Source: Bacteroidota bacterium (GTDB taxonomy: Bacteria; Bacteroidota; Bacteroidia; Bacteroidales; JADFUO01). Taken from it: a stretch of DNA of 6,797 bases. This document shows positions 1-5,346 of the stretch, in pieces. Below the pieces are notes generated by a model. That model did not search any database, was not told where the DNA came from, and was given only the letters and a program-made list of their open reading frames with translations. The position numbers and the translations under genes were made by a program. Position 1 is the stretch's first letter, and every line of letters starts with the position of its first letter. The stretch covers positions 1-6,797 of the forward strand of contig JAUWKH010000093.1 of NCBI GenBank assembly GCA_030614305.1. Direction: 5' to 3'.

Positions 1-309
1 AGAATAGCTCCTTCGGTGCTATCTTTAAAAAATAAACAGAAAAGCAATATAAGATACCAAAATGGAATTTTGCAGTAATGTCACACTGCCATTGCGTTTT
101 AAAAAGATAACAACAAAATTGCCCTTGCGCAAACCTTTGATATCATTGAGAAAATTATGTGCGAAACTTTAGTAAATAACTGATTGGATTTAAAATTTAA
201 GAATTTATGCTAAGAAAAAATATTTCTATTTTTTTAAAAAAGATTACTTTTGCCGCAAGTATTGTTTAACCAGTAAGAATTTGATTTACAAAAATAAAAT
301 TAGACTATT
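1..309. other. Gene-free leader region upstream of the dehydrogenase gene
   Basis: No convincing gene is visible on either strand. Plus-strand frames open at the left edge close early, at 31-33 in frame 3 and 76-78 in frame 1. Either could be the last few codons of an upstream gene, but there is too little to identify one. Two weak hairpins are present: one near 5-23 around a TTCG tetraloop, and one at 61-93 where GCAGT (72-76) pairs with ACTGC (85-89) and AATG/CATT pair outside a bulge. Neither has a convincing T-tract. The stretch is AT-rich, especially 181-245, and holds the promoter-like element annotated at 245-252. I see no tRNA, small-protein ORF or riboswitch signature. Confidence 0.5.
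245..252 (+). promoter_or_regulatory. Bacteroidota -7 promoter element for the dehydrogenase gene
   Basis: TACTTTTG matches the Bacteroidota primary-sigma -7 consensus TAnnTTTG. Transcription would begin a few bases downstream, near 257-260, giving a leader of about 50 nt before the ATG at 310. No good -33 TTTG is visible; the upstream stretch is a T/A run. The call rests on the -7 match and its position only. Confidence 0.45.
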
Positions 310-1272
310 ATGAAAAAAATATTAATTATCGGTGCTGTTGGACAAATTGGTTCCGAATTAACACTTGCGTTAAGAAATATTTATGGCAATGAAAATGTTA
401 TTGCTTCAACAAGAAAAACTCCTCCTTCTGACAAAGTTAAAGAGTCAGGACCTTTTGAGTTTTTTGATACTACAAACAAAAAAGATTTACTAAAAGTTTG
501 TAAAAAGTATGAAATTGATGCTATTGTAAACATGGCTGCAATATTATCTGCTGTTGGAGAAAAGTACCCTATGTTAGCATGGGATGTTAATATGAATGGA
601 TTAATCAATGTATTGGAAGTTGCTGTTGAATTAAAAATGAAACAAGTTTTAATTCCAAGTTCTATTGCTGTTTTTGGACCAGGAACTCCTTTAGATTGTG
701 CTCCTCAGGAAACTATACTTAAACCAACAACTATGTATGGTGTTACTAAAGTAGCAGGCGAATTATTATGTGATTATTATGTTCAAAGATTTGGACTTGA
801 TATTCGTGGATTAAGATATCCCGGAATTATCAGCAATGAAACTTTACCAGGTGGTGGAACAACAGATTATGCAGTAGCAATTTATTATGATGCTGTTAAA
901 TATGGAAAATATACTTGTTTTGTAAAAGAAGATACCAAATTACCAATGATGTATATGCCTGACTGTTTAAAAGGAACTATTGATTTAATGCAAGCTGATT
1001 TTTCAAAACTAAAACATCATTCTGATTTTAATGTTGGAGCAATGAGCTTTACAGTTGGCGAACTGGCAGAATCAATTAAAAAATATATTCCTGATTTTGA
1101 AATTACATACGAGCCGGATTTCAGGCAGGCAATTGCCGATTCATGGCCAAATTCTGTTGATGACAGTGCTGCCCGTGAAGAATGGGGATGGAAACCAAGC
1201 TACGACCTTGATTCAATGACACAGGATATGCTGAAGGTTATTGGAGAGAAGCATAAGAAGGGGTTGATATAA
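310..1272 (+). CDS. Extended-SDR NAD(P)-dependent dehydrogenase/epimerase, L-threonine 3-dehydrogenase-like
   Basis: This is a cytoplasmic extended short-chain dehydrogenase of 320 residues, the usual length for the SDR-type L-threonine 3-dehydrogenase. That enzyme oxidises L-threonine to 2-amino-3-ketobutyrate, which a CoA ligase then cleaves to glycine and acetyl-CoA. Visible features are the Rossmann motif GAVGQIG (residues 8-14), the PSS segment near 116-118 that supplies the catalytic serine, and the YGVTK catalytic Tyr143/Lys147. Family-typical stretches are GGGTTDYAV from 181, PMMYMPD, and a C-terminal WPNSVDDSAAREEWGW block. These fit the threonine dehydrogenase subgroup better than sugar epimerases. 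Odd points: the end of beta-2 reads S33-T34-R35 where relatives usually have an acidic residue, and the last 50 codons are much richer in GC than the rest. The CoA ligase partner is not in the window. The gene appears monocistronic, with its own terminator. Confidence 0.8.
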   Translation: MKKILIIGAVGQIGSELTLALRNIYGNENVIASTRKTPPSDKVKESGPFEFFDTTNKKDLLKVCKKYEIDAIVNMAAILSAVGEKYPMLAWDVNMNGLINVLEVAVELKMKQVLIPSSIAVFGPGTPLDCAPQETILKPTTMYGVTKVAGELLCDYYVQRFGLDIRGLRYPGIISNETLPGGGTTDYAVAIYYDAVKYGKYTCFVKEDTKLPMMYMPDCLKGTIDLMQADFSKLKHHSDFNVGAMSFTVGELAESIKKYIPDFEITYEPDFRQAIADSWPNSVDDSAAREEWGWKPSYDLDSMTQDMLKVIGEKHKKGLI

Positions 1273-1298
1273 AAGATTATATTTTTAATTAATATATA

Positions 1299-1334
1299 GG
1301 CAGTCCGAATCATCCCCGGGCTGCCTTTTTTTTT
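1299..1334 (+). terminator. Rho-independent terminator after the dehydrogenase gene
   Basis: GGCAGTCCG (1299-1307) pairs with CGGGCTGCC (1317-1325) as a 9-bp stem with one G-U wobble and a 9-nt loop. Nine uninterrupted Ts follow (1326-1334). It lies 26 bp after the dehydrogenase stop. This GC-rich stem in an AT-rich gap is the clearest terminator in the window. Confidence 0.88.
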
Positions 1335-1341
1335 ACCTTTG
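1334..1341 (+). promoter_or_regulatory. Bacteroidota -7 promoter element for mnmA
   Basis: TACCTTTG fits TAnnTTTG. Its first T is also the last T of the preceding terminator tract. Expected initiation near 1346-1348 would leave a leader of only about 10 nt before the ATG at 1357. No clear -33 TTTG is visible, because that position is occupied by the terminator stem. Confidence 0.5.
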
Positions 1342-1356
1342 TAAAAAACTCCTGTT

Positions 1357-2442
1357 ATGAATATTGCTTCACTGGTATCGGGTGGCGTTGACAGCTCTGT
1401 TACTATTCCTTTGTTGAAAGAACAGGGTTATGATCCAACTATCTTTTACATTAAAATAGGAATGGAAAACGAAACCGGTTATGTTGATTGTCCGGCCGAA
1501 GAAGATATTGATATCACTTCTTACATTGCAAAAAAATACGGATGTAAACTTGAGGTTGTTTCTTTACAGGAAGAATACTGGGACAGAGTGATTGATTATA
1601 CTATTCAATCTGTTAAGAAAGGGCTTACACCCAACCCTGATGTAATGTGTAATAAACTTATTAAATTCGGGAGCTTTGAGGATAAATACGGAAAAGAATT
1701 TGATAAAATCACTACAGGGCATTACGCAAGTATTATTGAAAAAGACAATGTAAATTATCTTGGAACTGCCGCCGACAAAAGAAAAGACCAAACATATTTT
1801 CTCGGACAAATAAATCAAAAACAAGTAAATAAATTAATGTTCCCGATTGGTGGGCTTATTAAAAATGAAGTTAGAGAAATAGCTGAGAAGATAAAACTGC
1901 CAAGTGCTCACCGCCCCGACAGTCAGGGGATTTGCTTTTTAGGCAAGATAAATTATAATGATTTTATTAAAAGATATATTGGCGAAAAAAAAGGAAAAAT
2001 TATTGAACTTGAAACCGGTAAAATTTTGGGAACTCACAATGGATATTGGTTTCATACAATCGGGCAACGACGTGGACTTGGACTTAGTCAGGGACCTTGG
2101 TTTGTTGTAAAAAAAGATACAAATGAAAATATCATTTATGCTTCACACGGTTATGATCCGGTTGCTCAGTATGAAGATGAGATACTTCTTGCTGATCTTC
2201 ATTTTATAAATAATCATCCTGATAAAGATTATTCAACACCTCAAAAAATAAAATTTAAGATAAGGCATACTCCTGAGTTTACTTCAGGGACAATGGTTAA
2301 AGAAAATAAAATCTATAAAATAAAATCGGATGAAAAAATTGCCGGCATCGCTGCCGGGCAATTCGGGGTGATTTATGATGAGGAGGAACAAATCTGCCTT
2401 GGAAGTGGGGTTATTTGTAATGATTGGGTGGAGAAAGTATAA
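1357..2442 (+). CDS. mnmA: tRNA-specific 2-thiouridylase MnmA
   Basis: MnmA is a cytoplasmic ATP-dependent enzyme that installs the 2-thio group on U34 of Lys, Glu and Gln tRNAs. It adenylates C2 and then transfers sulfur from a persulfide relay. The protein has 361 residues, a normal length. The PP-loop ATP-binding motif SGGVDSS is at 8-14. The catalytic cysteine is Cys98 in TPNPDVMCN, and the partner persulfide cysteine is Cys193 in DSQGICFLG. TGHYA (120-124), KDQTYFL (143-149) and HTIGQRRGLGL complete the family pattern, followed by the C-terminal beta-barrel region. The segment after the PP-loop (FYIKIGMENETGYVDCPAEE) departs from the E. coli-like form and resembles, from memory, a MnmA version found in Bacteroides, a group that often carries two mnmA genes. 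The start chosen is the first ATG and puts the PP-loop at the usual distance. Both catalytic cysteines are present, so it should be active. Confidence 0.95.
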   Translation: MNIASLVSGGVDSSVTIPLLKEQGYDPTIFYIKIGMENETGYVDCPAEEDIDITSYIAKKYGCKLEVVSLQEEYWDRVIDYTIQSVKKGLTPNPDVMCNKLIKFGSFEDKYGKEFDKITTGHYASIIEKDNVNYLGTAADKRKDQTYFLGQINQKQVNKLMFPIGGLIKNEVREIAEKIKLPSAHRPDSQGICFLGKINYNDFIKRYIGEKKGKIIELETGKILGTHNGYWFHTIGQRRGLGLSQGPWFVVKKDTNENIIYASHGYDPVAQYEDEILLADLHFINNHPDKDYSTPQKIKFKIRHTPEFTSGTMVKENKIYKIKSDEKIAGIAAGQFGVIYDEEEQICLGSGVICNDWVEKV

Positions 2443-2466
2443 AGGCTAAAGTATAAAGGCTAAAGT
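2434..2466 (+). repeat. 14-bp tandem direct repeat spanning the mnmA stop codon
   Basis: AAAGTATAAAGGCT occurs as two perfect adjacent copies (2434-2447 and 2448-2461), followed by a partial third, AAAGT (2462-2466). The first copy contains the last mnmA codon and its TAA stop. Short A-rich repeats built on TAAAG are, to my recollection, common in Bacteroidota intergenic DNA and may arise by slippage. No function is implied by the sequence. Confidence 0.85.
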
Positions 2467-2590
2467 TAAAATTGAGAGTCTGGTCTATAAGCAATGAATA
2501 TTTAAATCAGTTTTAATCAGCGTCATATTAAAGCTATTAGCATTAGATGAAATTATAGAATCGAACAACCCTGGTATATATTATTTATCA

Positions 2591-2625
2591 CTTTAGATTT
2601 CCTTTAAAATTTCGTTATACTTTTG
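2591..2625 (+). promoter_or_regulatory. Predicted response-regulator operator plus -7 box of the two-component operon
   Basis: Two tandem 11-bp units, CTTTAGATTTC (2591-2601) and CTTTAAAATTT (2602-2612), lie 5 bp before TACTTTTG (2618-2625), a match to the Bacteroidota TAnnTTTG element. The units occupy the place where a -33 element would be. That is the arrangement expected of an activator of the OmpR/PhoB family, which binds direct repeats one helical turn apart. The same layout recurs at 4550-4584. The -7 box ends only 5 nt before the ATG at 2631, so the transcript should be leaderless or nearly so. Binding by the encoded regulator is inferred. Confidence 0.55.
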
Positions 2626-2630
2626 AAGAC

Positions 2631-3308
2631 ATGAAAATTTTAATCATTGAAGATGAATTGGATTTACTGCAGGAAATTAAGGGATTCCTGGAAAAAGAGG
2701 GTTTTGTTTGCGAAACAGCTCAGGATTACCTTAGTGCCGATGAAAAGATATGGATATATCATTACGATATTGCAATTGTTGATATTACTCTACCCGGAGG
2801 AAGCGGGTTGCAATTGATTGAAAAGCTTAAGCAAATTCACCCCGATACAGGCATCCTGATTGTATCTGCAAAAAATTCACTTGATGATAAACTAACAGGG
2901 CTTGATATCGGGGCAGATGATTATATAACCAAACCATTTCACCTTGCAGAACTTAATTCAAGGATTAAATCTGTTTTACGCAGAAGAAAATTTGAAGGTG
3001 CGCCGGAAATTGTTTTTAATGAAATTGTAATCCAGCCGGAAGATGGTTCAGTTAAGGTTAATAATACAAAACTGATTTTAACAAAGAAAGAATATGAATT
3101 GCTCATTTTTTTTATAGCTAATAAAAACCGTTTATTAACAAAAGAATCTATTGCCGAACACCTTTGGGGTGACAATATTGATTTGGCCGATAATTTTGAT
3201 TTTATATATACCCATATTAACAACCTTCGTAAAAAGATTTTCAGATGTGGCGGTAACGACTATATTCAAAATGTTTATGGTATGGGCTATAAATTTACCG
3301 ACTTATGA
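2631..3308 (+). CDS. OmpR/PhoB-family response regulator transcription factor
   Basis: This is a 225-residue cytoplasmic DNA-binding regulator, presumably phosphorylated by the kinase encoded next. The receiver domain spans about residues 2-115. Its acidic pocket is E7-D8, the phospho-acceptor is D51 in IVDITLPGGSG, the switch residue is S79 and the conserved lysine is K101 in TKPF. A basic linker (RRRK) leads to a winged-helix effector domain at about 127-223, with LTKKEYELL and the C-terminal YGMGYKF hairpin typical of the PhoB/OmpR class. The first ATG gives the canonical MKILIIEDE beginning, which supports the start even though the promoter box sits almost on top of it. The stop overlaps the kinase start as ATGA, indicating translational coupling. 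The nearby tandem repeats suggest autoregulation. I cannot assign a named orthologue. Confidence 0.93.
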   Translation: MKILIIEDELDLLQEIKGFLEKEGFVCETAQDYLSADEKIWIYHYDIAIVDITLPGGSGLQLIEKLKQIHPDTGILIVSAKNSLDDKLTGLDIGADDYITKPFHLAELNSRIKSVLRRRKFEGAPEIVFNEIVIQPEDGSVKVNNTKLILTKKEYELLIFFIANKNRLLTKESIAEHLWGDNIDLADNFDFIYTHINNLRKKIFRCGGNDYIQNVYGMGYKFTDL

Positions 3309-4549
3309 AATTACTGAACAAAATTAACATCCGATATCTTTTGTTTTCATTAGGCGTATTAATTATACTGGGTATAGCTATCAATTTTGTATTATTTTAC
3401 ATTATATCCGAAGAGTTGGATGAGAAACTATTAAATATTCAAAAAAGGGTTACGGCTCAAATAAAAGACGAAAAATTTATTCCTGTTATCAAACCATATA
3501 TCGAAGTTGTTGAAGTAGCAGACAGGCAGGAGCGATCTTATTTTTCTGACACCATAATTGAAAATTTACATGAGAACGAATGGGAAGAATTCAGGCAACT
3601 GATATCAATTAAAACGATTAATGGGAAAACATTCAAAATTATAGTGAGGGAATCAAAATTGGAATCGGATGAATTGTTTGAAAGTATTGCTTTGATAATT
3701 TTCCTGACTTTTATTGTTTTGGTATTTATTTTATTTGTTGTAAACAGCCGGATTGCAAAATCGGTTTGGTTGCCTTTTTATAATAACCTTAAGCTTGTTA
3801 CAAATTTTTCGCTGAACGATTTATCCCCTTTACACCTTAAACCCACAAATATTAAAGAATTTAACGAACTTAATAATGTAATTTTTTCACTTACAGAAAA
3901 AGTTATTTCAGATTATAAAAGTGTTAAACAATTTTCTGAAAATGCTTCTCACGAAATTCAGACCCCGCTTACAATCATCAGCGCAAAACTGGAATCGCTT
4001 ATTAACAGCAATGGTTTAAATGCAGAACAATTAGAGAAAGTGAAATCAATATATTCTTCTGTTCACCGCTTATCAAAATTGAACAAAAGCCTTTTATTAT
4101 TAACCAAAATAGAGAACAAGCAATTCAAAGATGTTGAAGAAATAAGTATCAGGAAAGTGATTGAAGAAAAACTGATTGAATTTCAGGAATTAATAAGTCT
4201 GGGAAATCTAAAACTTGAAACCAGTTTAAATGAAGATATTTTGATGGTAATAAGTCCTTTATTGGCTGACATTCTGATAAATAACCTTATCTCTAATTCC
4301 ATCAATCACAATAAAGAAAAAGGTAAAATAAAAATTGAAATAAAAGAGAGACAATTATCTATTTCAAATTCAGGGGACGCAATACTTTCAAATTCCGGGA
4401 ACATCTTCAACCGTTTTTATAAAGATAACCCATCCTCGAAATCGGTGGGCTTAGGACTGGCTATTGTAAAAAAGATTTGTGATACACATAACATAAAAAT
4501 CACATATTCATTTAAGGAAAACAAACATTTCTTCTTGCTTGATTTATAA
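3305..4549 (+). CDS. Membrane sensor histidine kinase, partner of the preceding regulator
   Basis: This 414-residue inner-membrane kinase has two transmembrane helices, about residues 11-34 and 128-147. They frame a roughly 90-residue extracytoplasmic sensor segment rich in charged residues with no domain I recognise. A HAMP-like linker follows (about 148-205). The dimerisation/phospho-acceptor domain contains the H-box FSENASHEIQTPL with the phosphorylated His216. The ATP-binding domain shows an N-box with N327 and N331 (NNLISNSINHN) and a G2 box, VGLGLAIVKKI (from 381). The G1 box is degenerate: positions 355-360 read NSGDAI instead of DxGxGI, a form I recall in other Bacteroidota kinases. 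The F-box region is present as IFNRFYKD. It overlaps the regulator gene by 4 bp, so the two are almost certainly cognate. The signal sensed is unknown; the adjacent PepSY-like lipoprotein is a possible accessory partner. Confidence 0.93.
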   Translation: MKLLNKINIRYLLFSLGVLIILGIAINFVLFYIISEELDEKLLNIQKRVTAQIKDEKFIPVIKPYIEVVEVADRQERSYFSDTIIENLHENEWEEFRQLISIKTINGKTFKIIVRESKLESDELFESIALIIFLTFIVLVFILFVVNSRIAKSVWLPFYNNLKLVTNFSLNDLSPLHLKPTNIKEFNELNNVIFSLTEKVISDYKSVKQFSENASHEIQTPLTIISAKLESLINSNGLNAEQLEKVKSIYSSVHRLSKLNKSLLLLTKIENKQFKDVEEISIRKVIEEKLIEFQELISLGNLKLETSLNEDILMVISPLLADILINNLISNSINHNKEKGKIKIEIKERQLSISNSGDAILSNSGNIFNRFYKDNPSSKSVGLGLAIVKKICDTHNIKITYSFKENKHFFLLDL

Positions 4550-4584
4550 CTTTAAAATTTCTTTAGATTCTGGTTTTACATTTG
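4550..4584 (+). promoter_or_regulatory. Predicted response-regulator operator plus -7 box of the PepSY-like gene
   Basis: Tandem 11-bp units CTTTAAAATTT (4550-4560) and CTTTAGATTCT (4561-4571) are followed after 5 bp by TACATTTG (4577-4584), a TAnnTTTG element. The block begins directly after the kinase stop codon. Aligned on the -7 box, this region matches the regulator-gene promoter at 34 of 45 positions by hand count, with the two unit variants in swapped order. Initiation near 4589-4591 would give a leader of about 25 nt. It implies that the lipoprotein gene has its own regulator-dependent promoter besides any read-through from the kinase gene. Confidence 0.55.
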
Positions 4585-4614
4585 TGCTGTAATAATCATT
4601 AAAAAAATAAAATT

Positions 4615-5118
4615 ATGAAAACATTAAAATCATTAACACTAATAGCCCTGGTTATTGGAATGTTTAGCTTTACAGCTTGCGGACAAAAAAAAGATGTTCC
4701 CCAAAAAGTAAAAACTGCTTTCACTCAAAAATTTCCTGACGCTCAAAAAGTAAAATGGGACATGGAAGAAGAAAATGAATGGGAAGCCGAGTTTAAAATG
4801 AATGGTAAAGAAATGACAGTTTGTTATGACAATACGGGAAAATGGCTCGAAACCGAAGTTGAAGTAAAAATTAAAGACCTTCCGGCTGAAGTATTCAAAG
4901 CTATTAACATGAAATTTGAAGGCTTTGAGATAAAAGAAGCGGAAAGCATTGAAAAACCCGATTTTAAAGGATATGAAATCCTGCTTGAAAAAGAAGAAAC
5001 AGAGGTGGAAATATTAGTTACTTCAGATGGAAAACTTACTATTAAAGATGTTAAAGTTGATGATGACGAAGATGATGATGACGATGATGACGGGAATGAT
5101 AATGAAAACGGTGAATAA
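4615..5118 (+). CDS. PepSY-like lipoprotein with acidic C-terminal tail
   Basis: This 167-residue exported protein is probably lipid-anchored. A short basic start and hydrophobic stretch end in FTAC at residues 19-22, an acceptable lipobox with Cys22 as the modified residue. The following GQKKD is faintly like Bacteroidota surface-export signals but too weak to rely on. The mature part looks like two PepSY-like units, about 29-80 and 87-140. Each has an amphipathic helix (VPQKVKTAF; LPAEVFKAI) followed by strands with W/Y-E-x-E patterns and a closing DG or NTG turn. This fits the PepSY-like (DUF2874) family seen in Bacteroidota. Residues 149-159 are eleven consecutive Asp/Glu, followed by a Gly/Asn/Asp/Glu-rich end, suggesting cation binding or a flexible tail. 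Its place beside the sensor kinase, with a matching operator, suggests it is a target and perhaps a modulator of the system. The molecular function is unknown. Confidence 0.82.
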   Translation: MKTLKSLTLIALVIGMFSFTACGQKKDVPQKVKTAFTQKFPDAQKVKWDMEEENEWEAEFKMNGKEMTVCYDNTGKWLETEVEVKIKDLPAEVFKAINMKFEGFEIKEAESIEKPDFKGYEILLEKEETEVEILVTSDGKLTIKDVKVDDDEDDDDDDDGNDNENGE

Positions 5119-5148
5119 CAATTAGTATTATATTAAATGTATAATAAT

Positions 5149-5183
5149 AAAGGTCTTCTAATAATATAGAAGGCCTTTTGTTT
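5149..5183 (+). terminator. Rho-independent terminator after the PepSY-like gene
   Basis: AAAGGTCTTCTA (5149-5160) pairs with TAGAAGGCCTTT (5167-5178) as a 12-bp stem with one G-U wobble and a 6-nt AT loop. Its T-rich 3' side continues to 5183 (TTTTGTTT). It lies 30 bp past the lipoprotein stop and separates the two-component locus from the next operon. Confidence 0.82.
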
Positions 5184-5231
5184 AATATGCGGAAAAGTAA
5201 TAGCCGGGATTGTGGGTTTGCGAAAATTTTG

Positions 5232-5252
5232 TACTTTTATCAAAAAAAAGTA
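5232..5252. repeat. Short inverted repeat in the gap before the DUF488 gene
   Basis: TACTTTT (5232-5238) and AAAAGTA (5246-5252) form a 7-bp inverted repeat with a 7-nt A-rich spacer. It lies about 60 bp upstream of the predicted promoter. It may be a regulatory site or simply chance in AT-rich DNA. Nothing else stands out between 5184 and 5290. Confidence 0.3.
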
Positions 5253-5291
5253 AAAGCTGGTTTAGAAAGTAATAATTATAATAATCAGTTG

Positions 5292-5322
5292 TTTTACCTC
5301 ACAAATAAAATGATTAAATTTG
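5292..5322 (+). promoter_or_regulatory. Bacteroidota promoter for the DUF488-M64 operon
   Basis: TAAATTTG (5315-5322) fits the -7 consensus TAnnTTTG. A T-rich TTGTTTT (5289-5295) lies 19 bp upstream and can act as the -33 element. Initiation is expected around 5327-5330, leaving a leader of under 20 nt before the ATG at 5347. This region does not contain the tandem 11-bp units found at the two-component promoters. Confidence 0.5.
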
Positions 5323-5346
5323 TGAAACATTTTTAATTATCAGAAA

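Noticed and set aside
1..33. Possible last codons of an upstream gene (NSSFGAIFKK then stop, frame 3)
   Set aside because: Only ten codons are visible, a second frame is open to 78, and nothing distinguishes a real protein end from chance.
61..100. Hairpin with GCAGT/ACTGC and AATG/CATT followed by a short T run, as a terminator or small RNA
   Set aside because: The helix is broken by a 6-nt bulge and the T run is only four bases, not adjacent to the stem.
189..210. TTTAAAATTT near 189-198 as a third regulator operator
   Set aside because: It lacks the leading C, has no good second unit 11 bp away and lies about 47 bp from the nearest -7 box, unlike the two predicted operators.
381..608. 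Minus-strand 75-codon open frame
   Set aside because: It lies entirely within the dehydrogenase gene, has no family resemblance and has no promoter; it is an antisense shadow.
689..697. CTTTAGATT inside the dehydrogenase gene as an operator
   Set aside because: It is a single unit within coding sequence, with no 11-bp partner and no promoter box in place.
1564..1824. Minus-strand 86-codon open frame
   Set aside because: It is antisense to the conserved core of mnmA with no recognisable motif.
2467..2590. Search for a small RNA, terminator or small ORF between mnmA and the regulator gene
   Set aside because: No stable hairpin with a T-tract, no open frame with family resemblance and no tRNA-like fold was seen; mnmA appears to lack a clear intrinsic terminator.
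2939..3223. Minus-strand 94-codon open frame
   Set aside because: It is antisense to the winged-helix domain of the response regulator, with no protein-like features of its own.
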